This document shows positions 1 through 8,468 of a stretch of DNA of 57,130 bases, one piece after another. Below the pieces are notes generated by a model that saw only the letters and a program-made list of their open reading frames with translations, did no database searches and was not told the origin of the DNA. The stretch lies in contig JAUPTX010000004.1 of the NCBI GenBank assembly GCA_030917865.1, positions 1 through 57,130 on the forward strand. Reading direction: 5' to 3'. Position 1 is the first letter of the stretch; each line of letters starts with the position of its first letter. The position numbers and the translations under genes are program-made. The stretch is from Patescibacteria group bacterium. Lineage in GTDB: Bacteria; Patescibacteriota; Minisyncoccia; Phycocordibacterales; CSBR16-119.

Positions 1-327
1 ACCTTATCACTATTTTCAATCCTATATTGTTTTTACACCGAAAAGGATTTTGTCGTTTCTGTCGGATTGTTCGCCGCCCTCATCTACATCTCTTCACTTT
101 TTAAGTCTTTGTTTGGGAGGGCAAAGATTTCGGCGGATGAAGTTCGTGTCACCGAGGTTCTCTATAGGTTTACACCAAGATACCCAGACGAATCGAATTT
201 TTCCAGGGTTCAGTGCTGGCACATGTCGATGGACATGTTGGCTTTCGCCGGACTTTGGGTCACTGTGTTCTTTGAGTCTTGGGTGTTGCCGTGGATTGTT
301 GAGATGATCCATGCCACATACAGTTAA
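1..327 (+). CDS. C-terminal part of a membrane protein (5' end outside window)
   Basis: The reading frame is open from the first base of the window to a TAA at 325-327, so the start lies upstream. About 108 residues are visible. Two hydrophobic stretches can be seen: one around residues 18-32 and one near residues 77-96, the latter rich in Trp and Phe, separated by a polar segment with several Arg and Asp. The gene is followed within 6 bases by a strong GC-rich hairpin. Base composition is richer in GC than the neighbouring crt operon, like the other orphan single-gene units in this window. I do not recognise the family; it is not an obvious lycopene cyclase despite its position next to crtI. 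Confidence 0.55.
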   Translation, partial: TLSLFSILYCFYTEKDFVVSVGLFAALIYISSLFKSLFGRAKISADEVRVTEVLYRFTPRYPDESNFSRVQCWHMSMDMLAFAGLWVTVFFESWVLPWIVEMIHATYS

Positions 328-332
328 GCCAA

Positions 333-371
333 CATCCCCGCGCACGAAGTGCGCGGGGATGCTTTGTTTTA
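333..371 (+). terminator. Intrinsic terminator of the partial membrane gene
   Basis: A perfect 13-bp stem (333-345 with 349-361) with loop GAA is followed by CTTTGTTTTA on the plus strand. It lies between convergent genes and its tail overlaps the crtI stop codon, so it may also stop the opposite transcript, although the minus-side T-tract is poor. Confidence 0.8.
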
Positions 372-1883
372 TAGCTCCTTCAAAGGATTTGGATGTTTTA
401 TCCCTTCTATTCTCTTATACGCGAGTTCAGAAGATATTAGACATATTGGCATACCGATTCCTGGGTTTGTCCCAGCTCCAACATAGAAAAGATTTTTAAT
501 ATGCTTACTTTTGTTATTTGGTCGTAAAATAGTTTGCTTTAAAGTATGAGCAAGCCCTAAAGCTGTGCCACCAAAGGCGTTGTAATCTGCCTTGAATTCT
601 TCGTGAGTATACATAGATTCGTATTCAATAATCTCTTCAAGGTCGGCAATATCTAAATCTTTTTTCATCATCGCGATAACTTTGTCGCGATATTCTTTTT
701 TCTGTACGTCGGTAAAAGATAGGTGTGACGCGACAGGTACGAGTACAAACAAAGTTTCTTTTCCGGCCGGCGCCACAGATGGGTCACTTTTAGATGGACA
801 AGAAACATAGTAAGAAGGATCGTCAGGGAATTTTGGATTATCGAAAACTTCTTTGAAATTTTTCTTCCAGTCTTGTGAAAATCGTAAGTTGTGGTGAGTG
901 AGAGAGTCAACTTTGCGAGATAGTCCCAAGAAAAGTATAAACGCAGAAGGTCCCATCACTGCTTTGTTCCAATATTTTTCATTATAAGTTCTTTGACTAT
1001 CATCTTTGATTAGGTTCATTTCTGTGAAATTCATATCGGCGTTAGACACTACGAAATCAGCGTAGATAAATTCGTCACTTTCTGTTCTTACTCCTTTTGC
1101 GATACCTTTTTCGCTCAAGATTTCTTTAATAGGCGAAGATGTGTGAATATGCACATCGTATTTTTTAGCGATGTTTTCTAAAGCCTCTATTACTTTATAA
1201 ATTCCGCCGTCTGGGTAGTAAACTCCCATATCAAAATCGATGAAATTCATCATGTTGTAGAGAGCCGGAGTTTTGTCTGGTGCAGATCCTAAGAAAACCA
1301 AAGTATATTCTAAAATCTTTTTTAGTCTGTCATCAGAAAACCATTTATTTAAATAGCTTTCCATTGTTTGAAATGGATTCATTCGAAGGCCTTCTTTTAA
1401 GAAATCTTTTTGCAAGAAATCAAAAATAGAGTTGTAGTTTCTGTACATGAATTTTTCTTTTGCGAGTTCGTATTGCTCGCCAGAGATTTTTAGATATTTT
1501 TTGATTTTTTCTCCTGAACCAGGCTCTAACTTTTCAAAAGTTTCTAAGTCTTTTGAAAGATCTGAGTACATATCTAGTACAGGATACTTTTCATCGCCAG
1601 GAAAGAAAACCCTATAAGAAGGCGAGAGTTTAGTAAGCTTTAAATACTCATTCACGTCTTCGCCTAAAAGTTTGAAAAAGTTTTCAAACACATCTGGCAT
1701 AAGATACCAAGACGGTCCCATATCGAAAACGAAACCGTCTTTTTCAAAGACACTCGCTCTTCCGCCAACTTTTGCGTTTTTTTCATAAAGGCTCACTTTG
1801 TAGCCCTTTTTGCCAAGAAGACACGCAAGACCGAGTCCGCCGATACCTCCACCGATTATCACTACATGTTTTTTCGATACCAT
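369..1883 (-). CDS. crtI: Phytoene desaturase-type FAD oxidoreductase
   Basis: CrtI-family enzymes bind FAD and introduce double bonds into phytoene (or a shorter C30 analogue), giving coloured carotenoids at the membrane. The 504-residue protein has the N-terminal dinucleotide-binding motif VVIIGGGIGG (residues 7-16), the following GGRA and DMGPSWY segments typical of carotenoid desaturases, and the C-terminal signature YVGAGTNPGIGMP (467-479). Length matches the family. It is the last gene of a minus-strand cluster trxB-idsA-crtB-crtI and overlaps the end of crtB by 22 bases, so translation is probably coupled. The number of desaturation steps and the C30 versus C40 substrate cannot be told from the sequence. 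No cyclase or ketolase is visible nearby. Confidence 0.93.
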   Translation of the reverse strand: MVSKKHVVIIGGGIGGLGLACLLGKKGYKVSLYEKNAKVGGRASVFEKDGFVFDMGPSWYLMPDVFENFFKLLGEDVNEYLKLTKLSPSYRVFFPGDEKYPVLDMYSDLSKDLETFEKLEPGSGEKIKKYLKISGEQYELAKEKFMYRNYNSIFDFLQKDFLKEGLRMNPFQTMESYLNKWFSDDRLKKILEYTLVFLGSAPDKTPALYNMMNFIDFDMGVYYPDGGIYKVIEALENIAKKYDVHIHTSSPIKEILSEKGIAKGVRTESDEFIYADFVVSNADMNFTEMNLIKDDSQRTYNEKYWNKAVMGPSAFILFLGLSRKVDSLTHHNLRFSQDWKKNFKEVFDNPKFPDDPSYYVSCPSKSDPSVAPAGKETLFVLVPVASHLSFTDVQKKEYRDKVIAMMKKDLDIADLEEIIEYESMYTHEEFKADYNAFGGTALGLAHTLKQTILRPNNKSKHIKNLFYVGAGTNPGIGMPICLISSELAYKRIEGIKHPNPLKEL

Positions 1884-2704
1884 AGATATGTTTTAAAAGT
1901 TATAATAATTTTTTGGAAAATATTTGTTTTCGCTCTTTTTCGGAAGACATCGTAGTCTTGTTTTTCTATTTCGTCTAATATCGCTTCATAAAGATTAGAA
2001 GAAAGTAGTATAGGAAACTTTGCTTTTGGGTGAATGAATTTTATACCGTCTCTTGATTTGTTAAATAAAATTCTGGCTTGGTCTATTTTAAATTTTACAA
2101 AAGGTCGGCACATTCTTTGGTTTTTGACATCTTCTAAATCTAGTTCGTATTTTTTTAGTTCATCTTCTGGAATATATATACGACCTCTTTTTTGATGGTC
2201 GTCTTTTGTGTCACGTAAGAAATTAGTGAGTTGCATCGCTTCACCTAGAGCTTTTGCATAAGGTTTGGCTTCTTCTGTTAGGCTTCCTGTGATTTGAAGC
2301 ATAATAAGTCCGATAACAGTTGCCGAGCCGTACATGTAATCTTCTAGTTCTTTCATATTTTTATATGACTTCTTTTCTAAATCCATTTGCATGGATTTGA
2401 TAAAGCTTTCGGTAAATTCTTTTTTAATTTTCCATTTTTTAGCGACTTTTATAAAAGCTCGCATTTCAGGCCTTGCCACACTTTCACCTTTTTCTGCTTT
2501 TCTCCAGTCCGCTATCCAGCTTTCAAAATCTTCTTTGGCTTTTATTTTATTTTCCGTCTCGTCGACTATATCGTCGAGTTTTCGAACCCAGGCATAAAAA
2601 GCATAAGTTGCGAGTCTTATTCTTTTAGGAAAAAATCTTGTTGCGAAGTAGTAGGCTTTTCCGTGCTTTTTTTGTACTTTTTTACAATACTGCCAGTCGT
2701 TCAT
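1862..2704 (-). CDS. crtB: Phytoene/squalene synthase family (phytoene synthase)
   Basis: Condenses two prenyl diphosphates head to head (GGPP to phytoene in classical CrtB). Both Asp-rich motifs of the trans-isoprenyl synthase head-to-head family are present: DDIVDE at residues 44-49 and RDTKDD at 164-169, followed by RGRIYIPEDEL, a strong CrtB-type signature. I place the start at ATG 2704, giving 280 residues and one base after the idsA stop. An in-frame TTG at 2734 would extend it but overlaps idsA. Downstream it overlaps crtI. The direct substrate is presumably made by the preceding prenyl transferase gene. A C30 diapophytoene synthase is an alternative. Confidence 0.92.
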   Translation of the reverse strand: MNDWQYCKKVQKKHGKAYYFATRFFPKRIRLATYAFYAWVRKLDDIVDETENKIKAKEDFESWIADWRKAEKGESVARPEMRAFIKVAKKWKIKKEFTESFIKSMQMDLEKKSYKNMKELEDYMYGSATVIGLIMLQITGSLTEEAKPYAKALGEAMQLTNFLRDTKDDHQKRGRIYIPEDELKKYELDLEDVKNQRMCRPFVKFKIDQARILFNKSRDGIKFIHPKAKFPILLSSNLYEAILDEIEKQDYDVFRKRAKTNIFQKIIITFKTYLWYRKNM

Positions 2705-2705
2705 T

Positions 2706-3674
2706 TTATTTATCTCTTTTTGATATTTTTTCAAGAAGAGCTAGCCAGCTTTCTTTTTGATCTACGCCTTCTATTAATTTCTCTGTCTTTTTTATCAAAG
2801 TGTTCTTCTCTTCTTCAATTTTTTTCAGTGTTCCTGATTTATCGATGAGTTCTTTTATTTTTTGTTTTTCTTCTTTGTTTAGTTTTTTACCAAAAACTTT
2901 TTTAAAGAATTTGTCATTTTTTAGATTAAGAGAAATTAATGTGGCTTGCTTTGATTCTATGTCTTGGAAAGTTTTTTTGTTTAGTTTTTTCTCGTCTCCG
3001 AAAATATCTAGTAGGTCGTCGTCGATTTGGAAAATTATCCCTAGGTTTTCACCGATTTGGCTGTATTTTTTATCAAGATTTTTACCAGCCAAAACAAGAC
3101 CTATTTCTATTGGTCTTCGGAAAGTATATCTGGCTGTCTTTAAGATATTTTTCTCCATTAATTCTTTTTGAGAAAAATCTTTTTGATGGGGAAGAGTGGC
3201 GTCTATTGCTTGGCCAACAATAACTTCTTCGATTAGCGTTTGGAATAATCTAATAGATTCTTTGTTTGTGTTTTCGTCTATAAAGCATTCATATGCCCAG
3301 TTGAAAACCATATCTCCTGCGAGCATTGCGTAGCTTTTAGACAGGTCTCCGTTTTTATGCAAAGTGTTTATCGTCTTCACGCCATGTCTTACAGAAGATC
3401 CATCCATTATGTCGTCATGAATTAATGCAAAAAGATGCAAAAGCTCAACACCAACCATTTGGTTTATTATTTCTTGATTTAGTTTTGAGTTGCCGTATGC
3501 GAGGTTGATAATATACGGACGTATTCTTTTGCCGTTTTCTGAAAGTTTGCTTATGTGACTGATCACCTTGTTAAATTCTTCGCTCTTGCTAACTTTCGCA
3601 GCTCTTTTGATTAAAGAATTTATTTTTTTGTTAAATATCGGTTCAAATTTTTCTCTAAACTCGGTCGGTGTCAT
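2706..3674 (-). CDS. idsA: Polyprenyl diphosphate synthase (likely GGPP synthase)
   Basis: Head-to-tail trans-prenyltransferase that extends DMAPP/FPP with IPP. The first aspartate-rich motif DDIMD is at residues 87-91, preceded by LLHLFALIH, and the second, DDDLLD, at 218-223. The conserved GKRIRP segment lies at 48-53. The length of 322 residues is normal. It lies 3 bases after the trxB stop and one base before crtB, so it is very probably the supplier of C20 diphosphate for carotenoid synthesis, but the same enzyme class also makes undecaprenyl or quinone side chains. Chain length cannot be assigned safely from the residues before the first motif. Confidence 0.9.
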   Translation of the reverse strand: MTPTEFREKFEPIFNKKINSLIKRAAKVSKSEEFNKVISHISKLSENGKRIRPYIINLAYGNSKLNQEIINQMVGVELLHLFALIHDDIMDGSSVRHGVKTINTLHKNGDLSKSYAMLAGDMVFNWAYECFIDENTNKESIRLFQTLIEEVIVGQAIDATLPHQKDFSQKELMEKNILKTARYTFRRPIEIGLVLAGKNLDKKYSQIGENLGIIFQIDDDLLDIFGDEKKLNKKTFQDIESKQATLISLNLKNDKFFKKVFGKKLNKEEKQKIKELIDKSGTLKKIEEEKNTLIKKTEKLIEGVDQKESWLALLEKISKRDK

Positions 3675-3677
3675 AAA

Positions 3678-4601
3678 CTATTTTGTGTGTAAAAACATAT
3701 AAATATCTTCGATTGCTGTGACGGCGTCTCCTGCAGCGATGTTGTTTTGATGATAGAGAATATTTGTACAATCTCCAGCCGCCCAGATGCCTGGAACTTC
3801 AGACGATTTTCTCCATGGGTCAATTTTCACTCTCTTGTAGTCGTCCAAGGTCACAACGCCTTCCAGGAAAGAAGTGTTTGGTATTTGTCCAATTTCCACG
3901 AAAATACCTTTCGCGTCGAGAGTTTTTTCTTCGCCATCTACTTTAAATTTAATCCCTGAGACAAATTTATCTCCTAAAATCTCTGTGACTTCGGCATTCA
4001 AAATCCCTGTCATTTTTGGATGACTTAAAACTTTGTCTACTGTTATTTTATCTGCCTTAAATTCAGCGCCTCTGTGAATAAGTGTGACGCTTTTTGTATA
4101 AGCTAAAAGTTGCGCTGCTGTTTCAAAGCCGGCGTTTCCTCCACCCAAAACCACAACATCTAGTCCAGAGAACATCGGACCGTCACAAGTTGCGCAATAA
4201 GTAAGACCTTTGTGTTCGAGCTGATTTGCGCCCACCACTGTGTCTGGTAGTTTTCTTCGAGAGCTTCCAGACGCGACCAAAATAGTCTTTGTATCAAAAT
4301 TTTCTCCTTTGTTCGTAGAAACAGAAAATCCACCGTCTGTTTTTGCAACTTTTTCTACTAGAGAGCCTTCTTTTATTGTTAGAAATTCGCCTTCGTAGTA
4401 TTTTACATGGTCTTTGAAACTTTTTGCTAGATCTGCGCCAGAAATTTCTGGAGTTCCGATCCAGTTAAAGATTTTTTCAGAAACTACTGATTGTCCGCCA
4501 AATTCTCCTGCGATAAGTAAAGTTTTAAGTTGTTTTCTTGCTGCGTAGACTGCGCCAGAAGCTGCTGCCGGGCCTCCACCGATTATTATCAAATCAAACA
4601 T
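3678..4601 (-). CDS. trxB: Thioredoxin reductase
   Basis: NADPH- and FAD-dependent reductase of thioredoxin. It shows the N-terminal FAD motif IIIGGGPAAASGAVYAAR, the redox pair CATC in the segment YCATCDGPMFSG, the NADPH motif VVVLGGGNAGFETA and the C-terminal FAD segment GIWAAGDCTN. At 307 residues it is a standard low-molecular-weight TrxB. It is the first gene of the minus-strand run leading into idsA, crtB and crtI with 3-base spacing. No thioredoxin gene is in the window. Its transcript begins with a leader of about 45 bases that contains a 7-bp hairpin. Confidence 0.95.
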   Translation of the reverse strand: MFDLIIIGGGPAAASGAVYAARKQLKTLLIAGEFGGQSVVSEKIFNWIGTPEISGADLAKSFKDHVKYYEGEFLTIKEGSLVEKVAKTDGGFSVSTNKGENFDTKTILVASGSSRRKLPDTVVGANQLEHKGLTYCATCDGPMFSGLDVVVLGGGNAGFETAAQLLAYTKSVTLIHRGAEFKADKITVDKVLSHPKMTGILNAEVTEILGDKFVSGIKFKVDGEEKTLDAKGIFVEIGQIPNTSFLEGVVTLDDYKRVKIDPWRKSSEVPGIWAAGDCTNILYHQNNIAAGDAVTAIEDIYMFLHTK

Positions 4602-4610
4602 ATTTTTATA

Positions 4611-4660
4611 GCCAAAATCTTTTTTGGCGGATTTTAAAAATTTATAACCCTTGTATTATA
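4611..4660 (-). promoter_or_regulatory. trxB promoter (extended -10) and leader hairpin
   Basis: On the minus strand TGC-TATAAT (the -10 hexamer covers 4660-4655) should start transcription near 4648. The leader then contains a perfect 7-bp stem GCCAAAA/TTTTGGC (4622-4628 with 4611-4617) with a 4-base loop, ending 9 bases before the ATG. The hairpin sits where a ribosome would bind and could modulate expression of the whole trxB-crt operon; that role is inference. Confidence 0.5.
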
Positions 4661-4701
4661 GCATAAATTATACAAAGCTCAGCGCTTAAATAATTAAACA
4701 G

Positions 4702-4723
4702 AAAACCGCCATGAGGCGGTTTT
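4702..4723 (-). terminator. ftsZ terminator
   Basis: Stem AAAACCGCC/GGCGGTTTT with loop ATGA lies just downstream of the ftsZ stop on the minus strand. The minus-strand tail continues CTGTTTAATTATTT, adequate for Rho-independent termination. Confidence 0.75.
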
Positions 4724-4739
4724 CTTTTCTATAAACTAT

Positions 4740-5975
4740 CTATTTCTTTCTTCGTAGAAATGCTGGAACAGCGCTCCAGTCGTCTTTGTCATCGTCATCT
4801 TCATCTTCGTCTTCATAATCAAACGCGTCTCCGTCGATTATTTCTATTGTTTCTTTTTCGTTTTTTGGCATTAGGTCGTCCATGTCGACTTCTTCTATTA
4901 CTTTCTTTGGTTTGCCGACAACTTCTTCTTTTGGTGTAGATATATTTTCTCTAGCTTCACTTAGTTGTTTTTGGATAGACATTTCTGTTTGAGCTTGGAA
5001 TATAGATTTCTTTGGTGCTCCTGTAGGGAAACCTGTCGCGATAACTGTAATCTTTATTTCTCCTTTCTTTAGAGATTCGTCTCGTGTTGTACCGAAAATC
5101 ACTCGTGCATCTTTGTCGATAGACTCTGTGATTATCTTTGCGGCGATGTTTGCCTCTTGGATACCAAGATCATCTCCACCAGATATAGAGAACAAAACTC
5201 CTCTTGCGCCGTTGATAGAGATTTCCAAAAGAGGTGAATTAATAGCCTTAAGAGCAGCTTCTTCTGCGCGGTTGTCTCCTGCAGCTTTCCCGATACCCAT
5301 AAGAGCAGAACCCGCGTCAGACATTATGGCTTTGATGTCGGCGAAGTCTACGTTGATGATACCAGGAGTTGTGATTAGGTCTGAGATACCTTCTACAGCT
5401 TCTTTTAAGATGTTGTCACACATTGCGAAAGCGTCTTTGAAAGTAGTTTCTTTTTCGGCGATGGCAAGAAGTCTGTCGTTTGGGATAACAACAATGGCAT
5501 CGACTTCTTTTTCAAGCTCTTTGATACCTTGTTCTGCGAGTCGTAGTCTGTGTTGACCTTCGAATGCAAAAGGTTTTGTAACAACGGCAACTGTTAAGAT
5601 GCCTTGTTCTTTGGCGGCTCTGGCTACTATCGGCGCAGCACCTGTTCCCGTTCCTCCACCCATACCAGATGTGATGAAAACCATATCTGCACCTTTTAGA
5701 ACGTCTTGAACTTCTGACTTTGTTTCTTCGGCAGCTTTCTTACCAACTTCTGGATTCATACCTGCACCAAGACCTTTTGTTAGATTTTTTCCAAGATGGA
5801 TTTTTTTATCTGCAAGAGATTTATGAAGATCTTGCGTGTCTGTATTCATCGCGATGAAATCAACACCGTTTACTCTCGATGCAACCATGTGATTAACTGC
5901 GTTTCCTCCTGAACCGCCAACACCAACAACCTTTATTCGTGCAAACGTTTCTATATCTGGGTTTATTTTTGCCAT
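4740..5975 (-). CDS. ftsZ: Cell division GTPase FtsZ
   Basis: Tubulin-like GTPase that forms the division ring. The N-terminal glycine motif [13 protein letters not shown], the tubulin signature [10 protein letters not shown] and the T7 synergy loop [11 protein letters not shown] are all present. The 411-residue protein has an acidic disordered linker rich in Asp and Glu and ends in [12 protein letters not shown], which matches the conserved C-terminal peptide that binds FtsA. The ftsA gene lies just upstream on the same strand, separated by about 170 bases with its own hairpin and promoter, so the two are probably not strictly co-transcribed. TGG-TATTAT (6016-6011) is a candidate -10 giving a leader of about 28 bases. 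Confidence 0.97.
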   Translation of the reverse strand: MAKINPDIETFARIKVVGVGGSGGNAVNHMVASRVNGVDFIAMNTDTQDLHKSLADKKIHLGKNLTKGLGAGMNPEVGKKAAEETKSEVQDVLKGADMVFITSGMGGGTGTGAAPIVARAAKEQGILTVAVVTKPFAFEGQHRLRLAEQGIKELEKEVDAIVVIPNDRLLAIAEKETTFKDAFAMCDNILKEAVEGISDLITTPGIINVDFADIKAIMSDAGSALMGIGKAAGDNRAEEAALKAINSPLLEISINGARGVLFSISGGDDLGIQEANIAAKIITESIDKDARVIFGTTRDESLKKGEIKITVIATGFPTGAPKKSIFQAQTEMSIQKQLSEARENISTPKEEVVGKPKKVIEEVDMDDLMPKNEKETIEIIDGDAFDYEDEDEDDDDKDDWSAVPAFLRRKK

Positions 5976-6046
5976 ATGCCAAATTCTTTTCTAGTAATAA
6001 TGTGAACTCTATAATACCAGAAAAGGGAATTAAGGGAAAAGGGTTG

Positions 6047-6056
6047 ACAGTACTGT
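6047..6056. promoter_or_regulatory. Palindrome ACAGTACTGT in ftsA-ftsZ intergenic region
   Basis: A perfect 10-bp palindrome lies about 70 bases upstream of the ftsZ start and next to a plus-strand TGT-TATAGT (-10-like). It could be an operator or chance; no second copy was noticed in the window. Confidence 0.25.
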
Positions 6057-6080
6057 TATAGTATGACTTTTTGGAATAGT

Positions 6081-6113
6081 TAAACAGCGCGGGCCGAAGG
6101 CCCGCGCTGTTTA
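6081..6113 (-). terminator. GC-rich 15-bp hairpin between ftsA and ftsZ
   Basis: A perfect 15-bp stem (6081-6095 with 6099-6113), loop of 3, sits 34 bases after the ftsA stop. Neither flank has a strong T-tract (minus side continues ACTATTCCAAAAAG), so termination may be partial or the hairpin may act in mRNA processing or stability. Confidence 0.55.
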
Positions 6114-6146
6114 AATAAAAACTATAAACTAATATTTACAAACCAT

Positions 6147-7310
6147 CTACGGCATTAATTGCTTTCCGATGTTTTTAAACAAATCGCCAATAGATTTTAT
6201 TATTTTTGTGAATGGATTTGAATAGTCGTTACCACCTTGTACGTATTTGCCAGACATGCAAAGTCCATACACTACATACCAAGCCGGATCTTTTAATACT
6301 CCTGAACCGATCGCCCCCGCCATTGTTATCGGTAGGTTTAAAATATTTCTTGAAATTCTTTCTGTCATTTCGTTGTTTGTTGCGCCGCCGATTATTATCG
6401 CGCCACCAGCCAATCTGCCATCTTTTTTAAGTCTCTTTAAGAATTCTTGGATTAGTTCAAATATTTCTGTAACTCTTGCTTCGATAATATCTTCTATATC
6501 TCTTTGACTAAAGTCTCCAGTTATTTCTCCTTTTTTGATTTTTTCTGCATCACTAAGATTTATTTTAAGACCTAGTGCTAAATCTTTTGTTATGTCCATC
6601 CCACCAATCGGCAAAACTTTCACTGCGATAATATCTCCGTCTTCAAAAACAGCTAAAGATGTGGTTTCCGCTCCAATATCAACCAAAATACATCCTGCCA
6701 TTTTTTGTTGGTTGCTTACCACAGCAACAGAAGACGCAAGTGGTGCTGCGATTACATCTACAACATCTATCCCAGCATTTGTGACAGAATCAACCAAAGC
6801 TTCTAAGTGTTGGTTAACACAAGTTATAAATAGTGTGAAAACTTCTAGCTTCACTCCACGTAGGCCTTCTGGTTTGCCGTATAAATCTTTGCCGTCTAAT
6901 TTATAAAAATAGGGAATAGACTCGATAACATGTTTATTCAAAAGCTTTAGACTTTGTTCGCTTTCTTTTATTGCGTTTTGTACGTCGAGTGCCGTGACTT
7001 CGTTGTCGGCTCTGGATATTATCGAAGTTCCCCGAGACTGTCTTGATTCGAGACTTATACCGCCAATAGCCAGCGTTGCTTGTCTTATTTTAATACCAGA
7101 TCTGTGTTCAGCTTCTCTGACTGCTTTCATTATTGCTCTGGCAACTTCTTCTTTGTCGTTTATGTAGCCGTTTTTGATTCCTTTTGCTTCTGCCTTTCCA
7201 GTACCAATAATCCTAGAGCTTTTTTTGTCTCTTTCTTTTACGTGTTCAGCAACCATCACTTTGATAAGATGGCTACCAACGTCTATTCCAACTGTTATGC
7301 TTTTTGACAT
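6147..7310 (-). CDS. ftsA: Cell division actin-like ATPase FtsA
   Basis: Membrane tether for FtsZ. The N-terminus ITVGIDVGSHLIKVMVAEH is the phosphate-1 motif of FtsA. The SHS2/1C domain follows, then the phosphate-2 segment ILVDIGAETTSLAVF, and the adenosine motif GAIIIGGATNNEM near residue 315. The 387-residue length is slightly short of many FtsA proteins, with the C-terminal end (KSIGDLFKNIGKQLMP) still amphipathic, consistent with membrane attachment. It lies 24 bases downstream of ybeY on the same strand. A second FtsA/PilM-like protein is encoded at 22756-23910, so this copy, next to ftsZ, is the better FtsA candidate. Confidence 0.93.
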   Translation of the reverse strand: MSKSITVGIDVGSHLIKVMVAEHVKERDKKSSRIIGTGKAEAKGIKNGYINDKEEVARAIMKAVREAEHRSGIKIRQATLAIGGISLESRQSRGTSIISRADNEVTALDVQNAIKESEQSLKLLNKHVIESIPYFYKLDGKDLYGKPEGLRGVKLEVFTLFITCVNQHLEALVDSVTNAGIDVVDVIAAPLASSVAVVSNQQKMAGCILVDIGAETTSLAVFEDGDIIAVKVLPIGGMDITKDLALGLKINLSDAEKIKKGEITGDFSQRDIEDIIEARVTEIFELIQEFLKRLKKDGRLAGGAIIIGGATNNEMTERISRNILNLPITMAGAIGSGVLKDPAWYVVYGLCMSGKYVQGGNDYSNPFTKIIKSIGDLFKNIGKQLMP

Positions 7311-7334
7311 GTGGATTTTATAAAAATAAAAGAT

Positions 7335-7730
7335 CTAAAGATTGAACATCTTTACAAACTTTTTTTCCATAGATTCCATTTTACTACCATGTGTCATTCC
7401 CTTCAAATGCAAAATTCCGTGGATAACTAAAAACCCTAAATAATTGATATATTTTTTATCAAAATTTTTAGCCTCTATTCGGATGGTCTCCAGGTTAAGA
7501 ATTATCTCTCCAGAGTTTTTGGTAATAGGGAAGCTCAAGATATTTTTATGATCTTTGTTCTTTTTAAATCTCAAACTAAGGTCTTCTATTGTTTTTTTAT
7601 TTACGAAAGTAATACTGAGCTCGTAGTCTTTGCCGATTATTTCTTCTTTTATACGAACAAAAGGCAAGCTTGGAAGCTTGCCTTTTGTCATTCTTTTAAT
7701 TTCTAGATTGTCTTTCTCAAAAATCTGCAT
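7335..7730 (-). CDS. ybeY: Endoribonuclease YbeY (16S rRNA maturation)
   Basis: YbeY is a zinc-dependent RNase needed for 16S rRNA 3'-end maturation. The family signature HGxLHLxGxxH is visible near the C-terminus as HGILHLKGMTHGSKMESME, with three His that would bind zinc (the usual YDH is MTH here). At 131 residues it is compact. It sits between rpsU (6 bases upstream) and ftsA (24 bases downstream), so it is probably co-transcribed with a ribosomal protein gene. Confidence 0.88.
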   Translation of the reverse strand: MQIFEKDNLEIKRMTKGKLPSLPFVRIKEEIIGKDYELSITFVNKKTIEDLSLRFKKNKDHKNILSFPITKNSGEIILNLETIRIEAKNFDKKYINYLGFLVIHGILHLKGMTHGSKMESMEKKFVKMFNL

Positions 7731-7736
7731 TATTGA

Positions 7737-7964
7737 TTATTTGATTTTTCCAAGTTTTTGTAGTTTTTCTCTTTCTGTTTGCTTTTCAATTCTTTTCAAA
7801 GCATTTTTCTTTAAAACGAATTTTGAAAGTTTTCTTTCAGCGTATCTTAGAGATCTAACCTTTTTTACTAAACCTGAATCTTTAACCTTACGAGAAAAAC
7901 GTCGCATTAAGTTTGCGCTGTTTTCTCCTTGTTTTTTTGTTACTTCTATTAAAGCTTTTGCCAT
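7737..7964 (-). CDS. rpsU: 30S ribosomal protein bS21
   Basis: A 75-residue, highly basic protein beginning MAKALIEVTKKQGENSANLM and containing the bS21-like segment RRFSRKVKDSGLV followed by a long charged helix (RSLRYAERKLSKF). bS21 sits on the 30S platform near the anti-Shine-Dalgarno region and influences initiation. I chose ATG 7964 rather than the upstream in-frame ATG because only this start matches family N-termini. It leads the rpsU-ybeY-ftsA run. Confidence 0.85.
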   Translation of the reverse strand: MAKALIEVTKKQGENSANLMRRFSRKVKDSGLVKKVRSLRYAERKLSKFVLKKNALKRIEKQTEREKLQKLGKIK

Positions 7965-8013
7965 ATGTGGGCATAGATTAACATAGTATTTTATAGAATG
8001 CAAGAGTTTTTCT

Positions 8014-8053
8014 GGGTAAAAAAGAAGCCCCCGCCTGTCTTTGGCGGGGGCTT
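8014..8053 (-). terminator. Terminator of the 8060-8419 gene
   Basis: Perfect 11-bp stem AAGCCCCCGCC/GGCGGGGGCTT (8025-8035 with 8043-8053), followed on the minus strand by CTTTTTTACC. Confidence 0.85.
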
Positions 8054-8059
8054 GCGTAA

Positions 8060-8419
8060 CTAAGTCATGACAACGCCTCTAGATATTAGTTGGTCCTTTA
8101 GCTTTCCTTCTGGGAGCGGAACCCATTGTGGATTGGTATGTCTATTTATTAAGATTTCCAATTCCTTGGTTTTCCGGTTTTGCCTCAGGAAGCTACTATT
8201 AAGTCTGCCAAATATGATTCCTGGGTTTTTTCTTAGCTTGCCATCATTATTTTTTAGATAGTCTGGGGTTAGGTTGTAATAGTCATAGTCATCGTCGGAA
8301 TGGCGTTTAGTTGTTTTTTCTTTTTTTATTTTAGAGTACAAGATAATTATTCTGAACAATGAAAAAATAAATAATCCAATCCAAGATATTATCATCAGGA
8401 TGTTTACGTGTTTTTCCAT
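8060..8419 (-). CDS. Small membrane protein, unknown function
   Basis: A 119-residue protein with one N-terminal transmembrane segment (about residues 7-28) followed by a charged, Asp/Tyr-rich cytoplasmic-looking tail. No known motif recognised. The unit is monocistronic. A TATAAT on the minus strand (8443-8438) gives a leader of roughly 12 bases rich in A and C (ACCAAAAAGCACTGACC before ATG), and a strong GC-rich terminator follows, which is the layout shared by the orphan genes of this window. Confidence 0.6.
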   Translation of the reverse strand: MEKHVNILMIISWIGLFIFSLFRIIILYSKIKKEKTTKRHSDDDYDYYNLTPDYLKNNDGKLRKNPGIIFGRLNSSFLRQNRKTKELEILINRHTNPQWVPLPEGKLKDQLISRGVVMT

Positions 8420-8468
8420 GGTCAGTGCTTTTTGGTTATTATATACAAAATTTAAGATTAGGGAATAT

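Noticed and set aside
50-307. Alternative frame ORF at the window start
   Set aside because: Frame 1 is open from base 1 to the TAA at 327 and gives plausible membrane helices; the other frame is a shadow.
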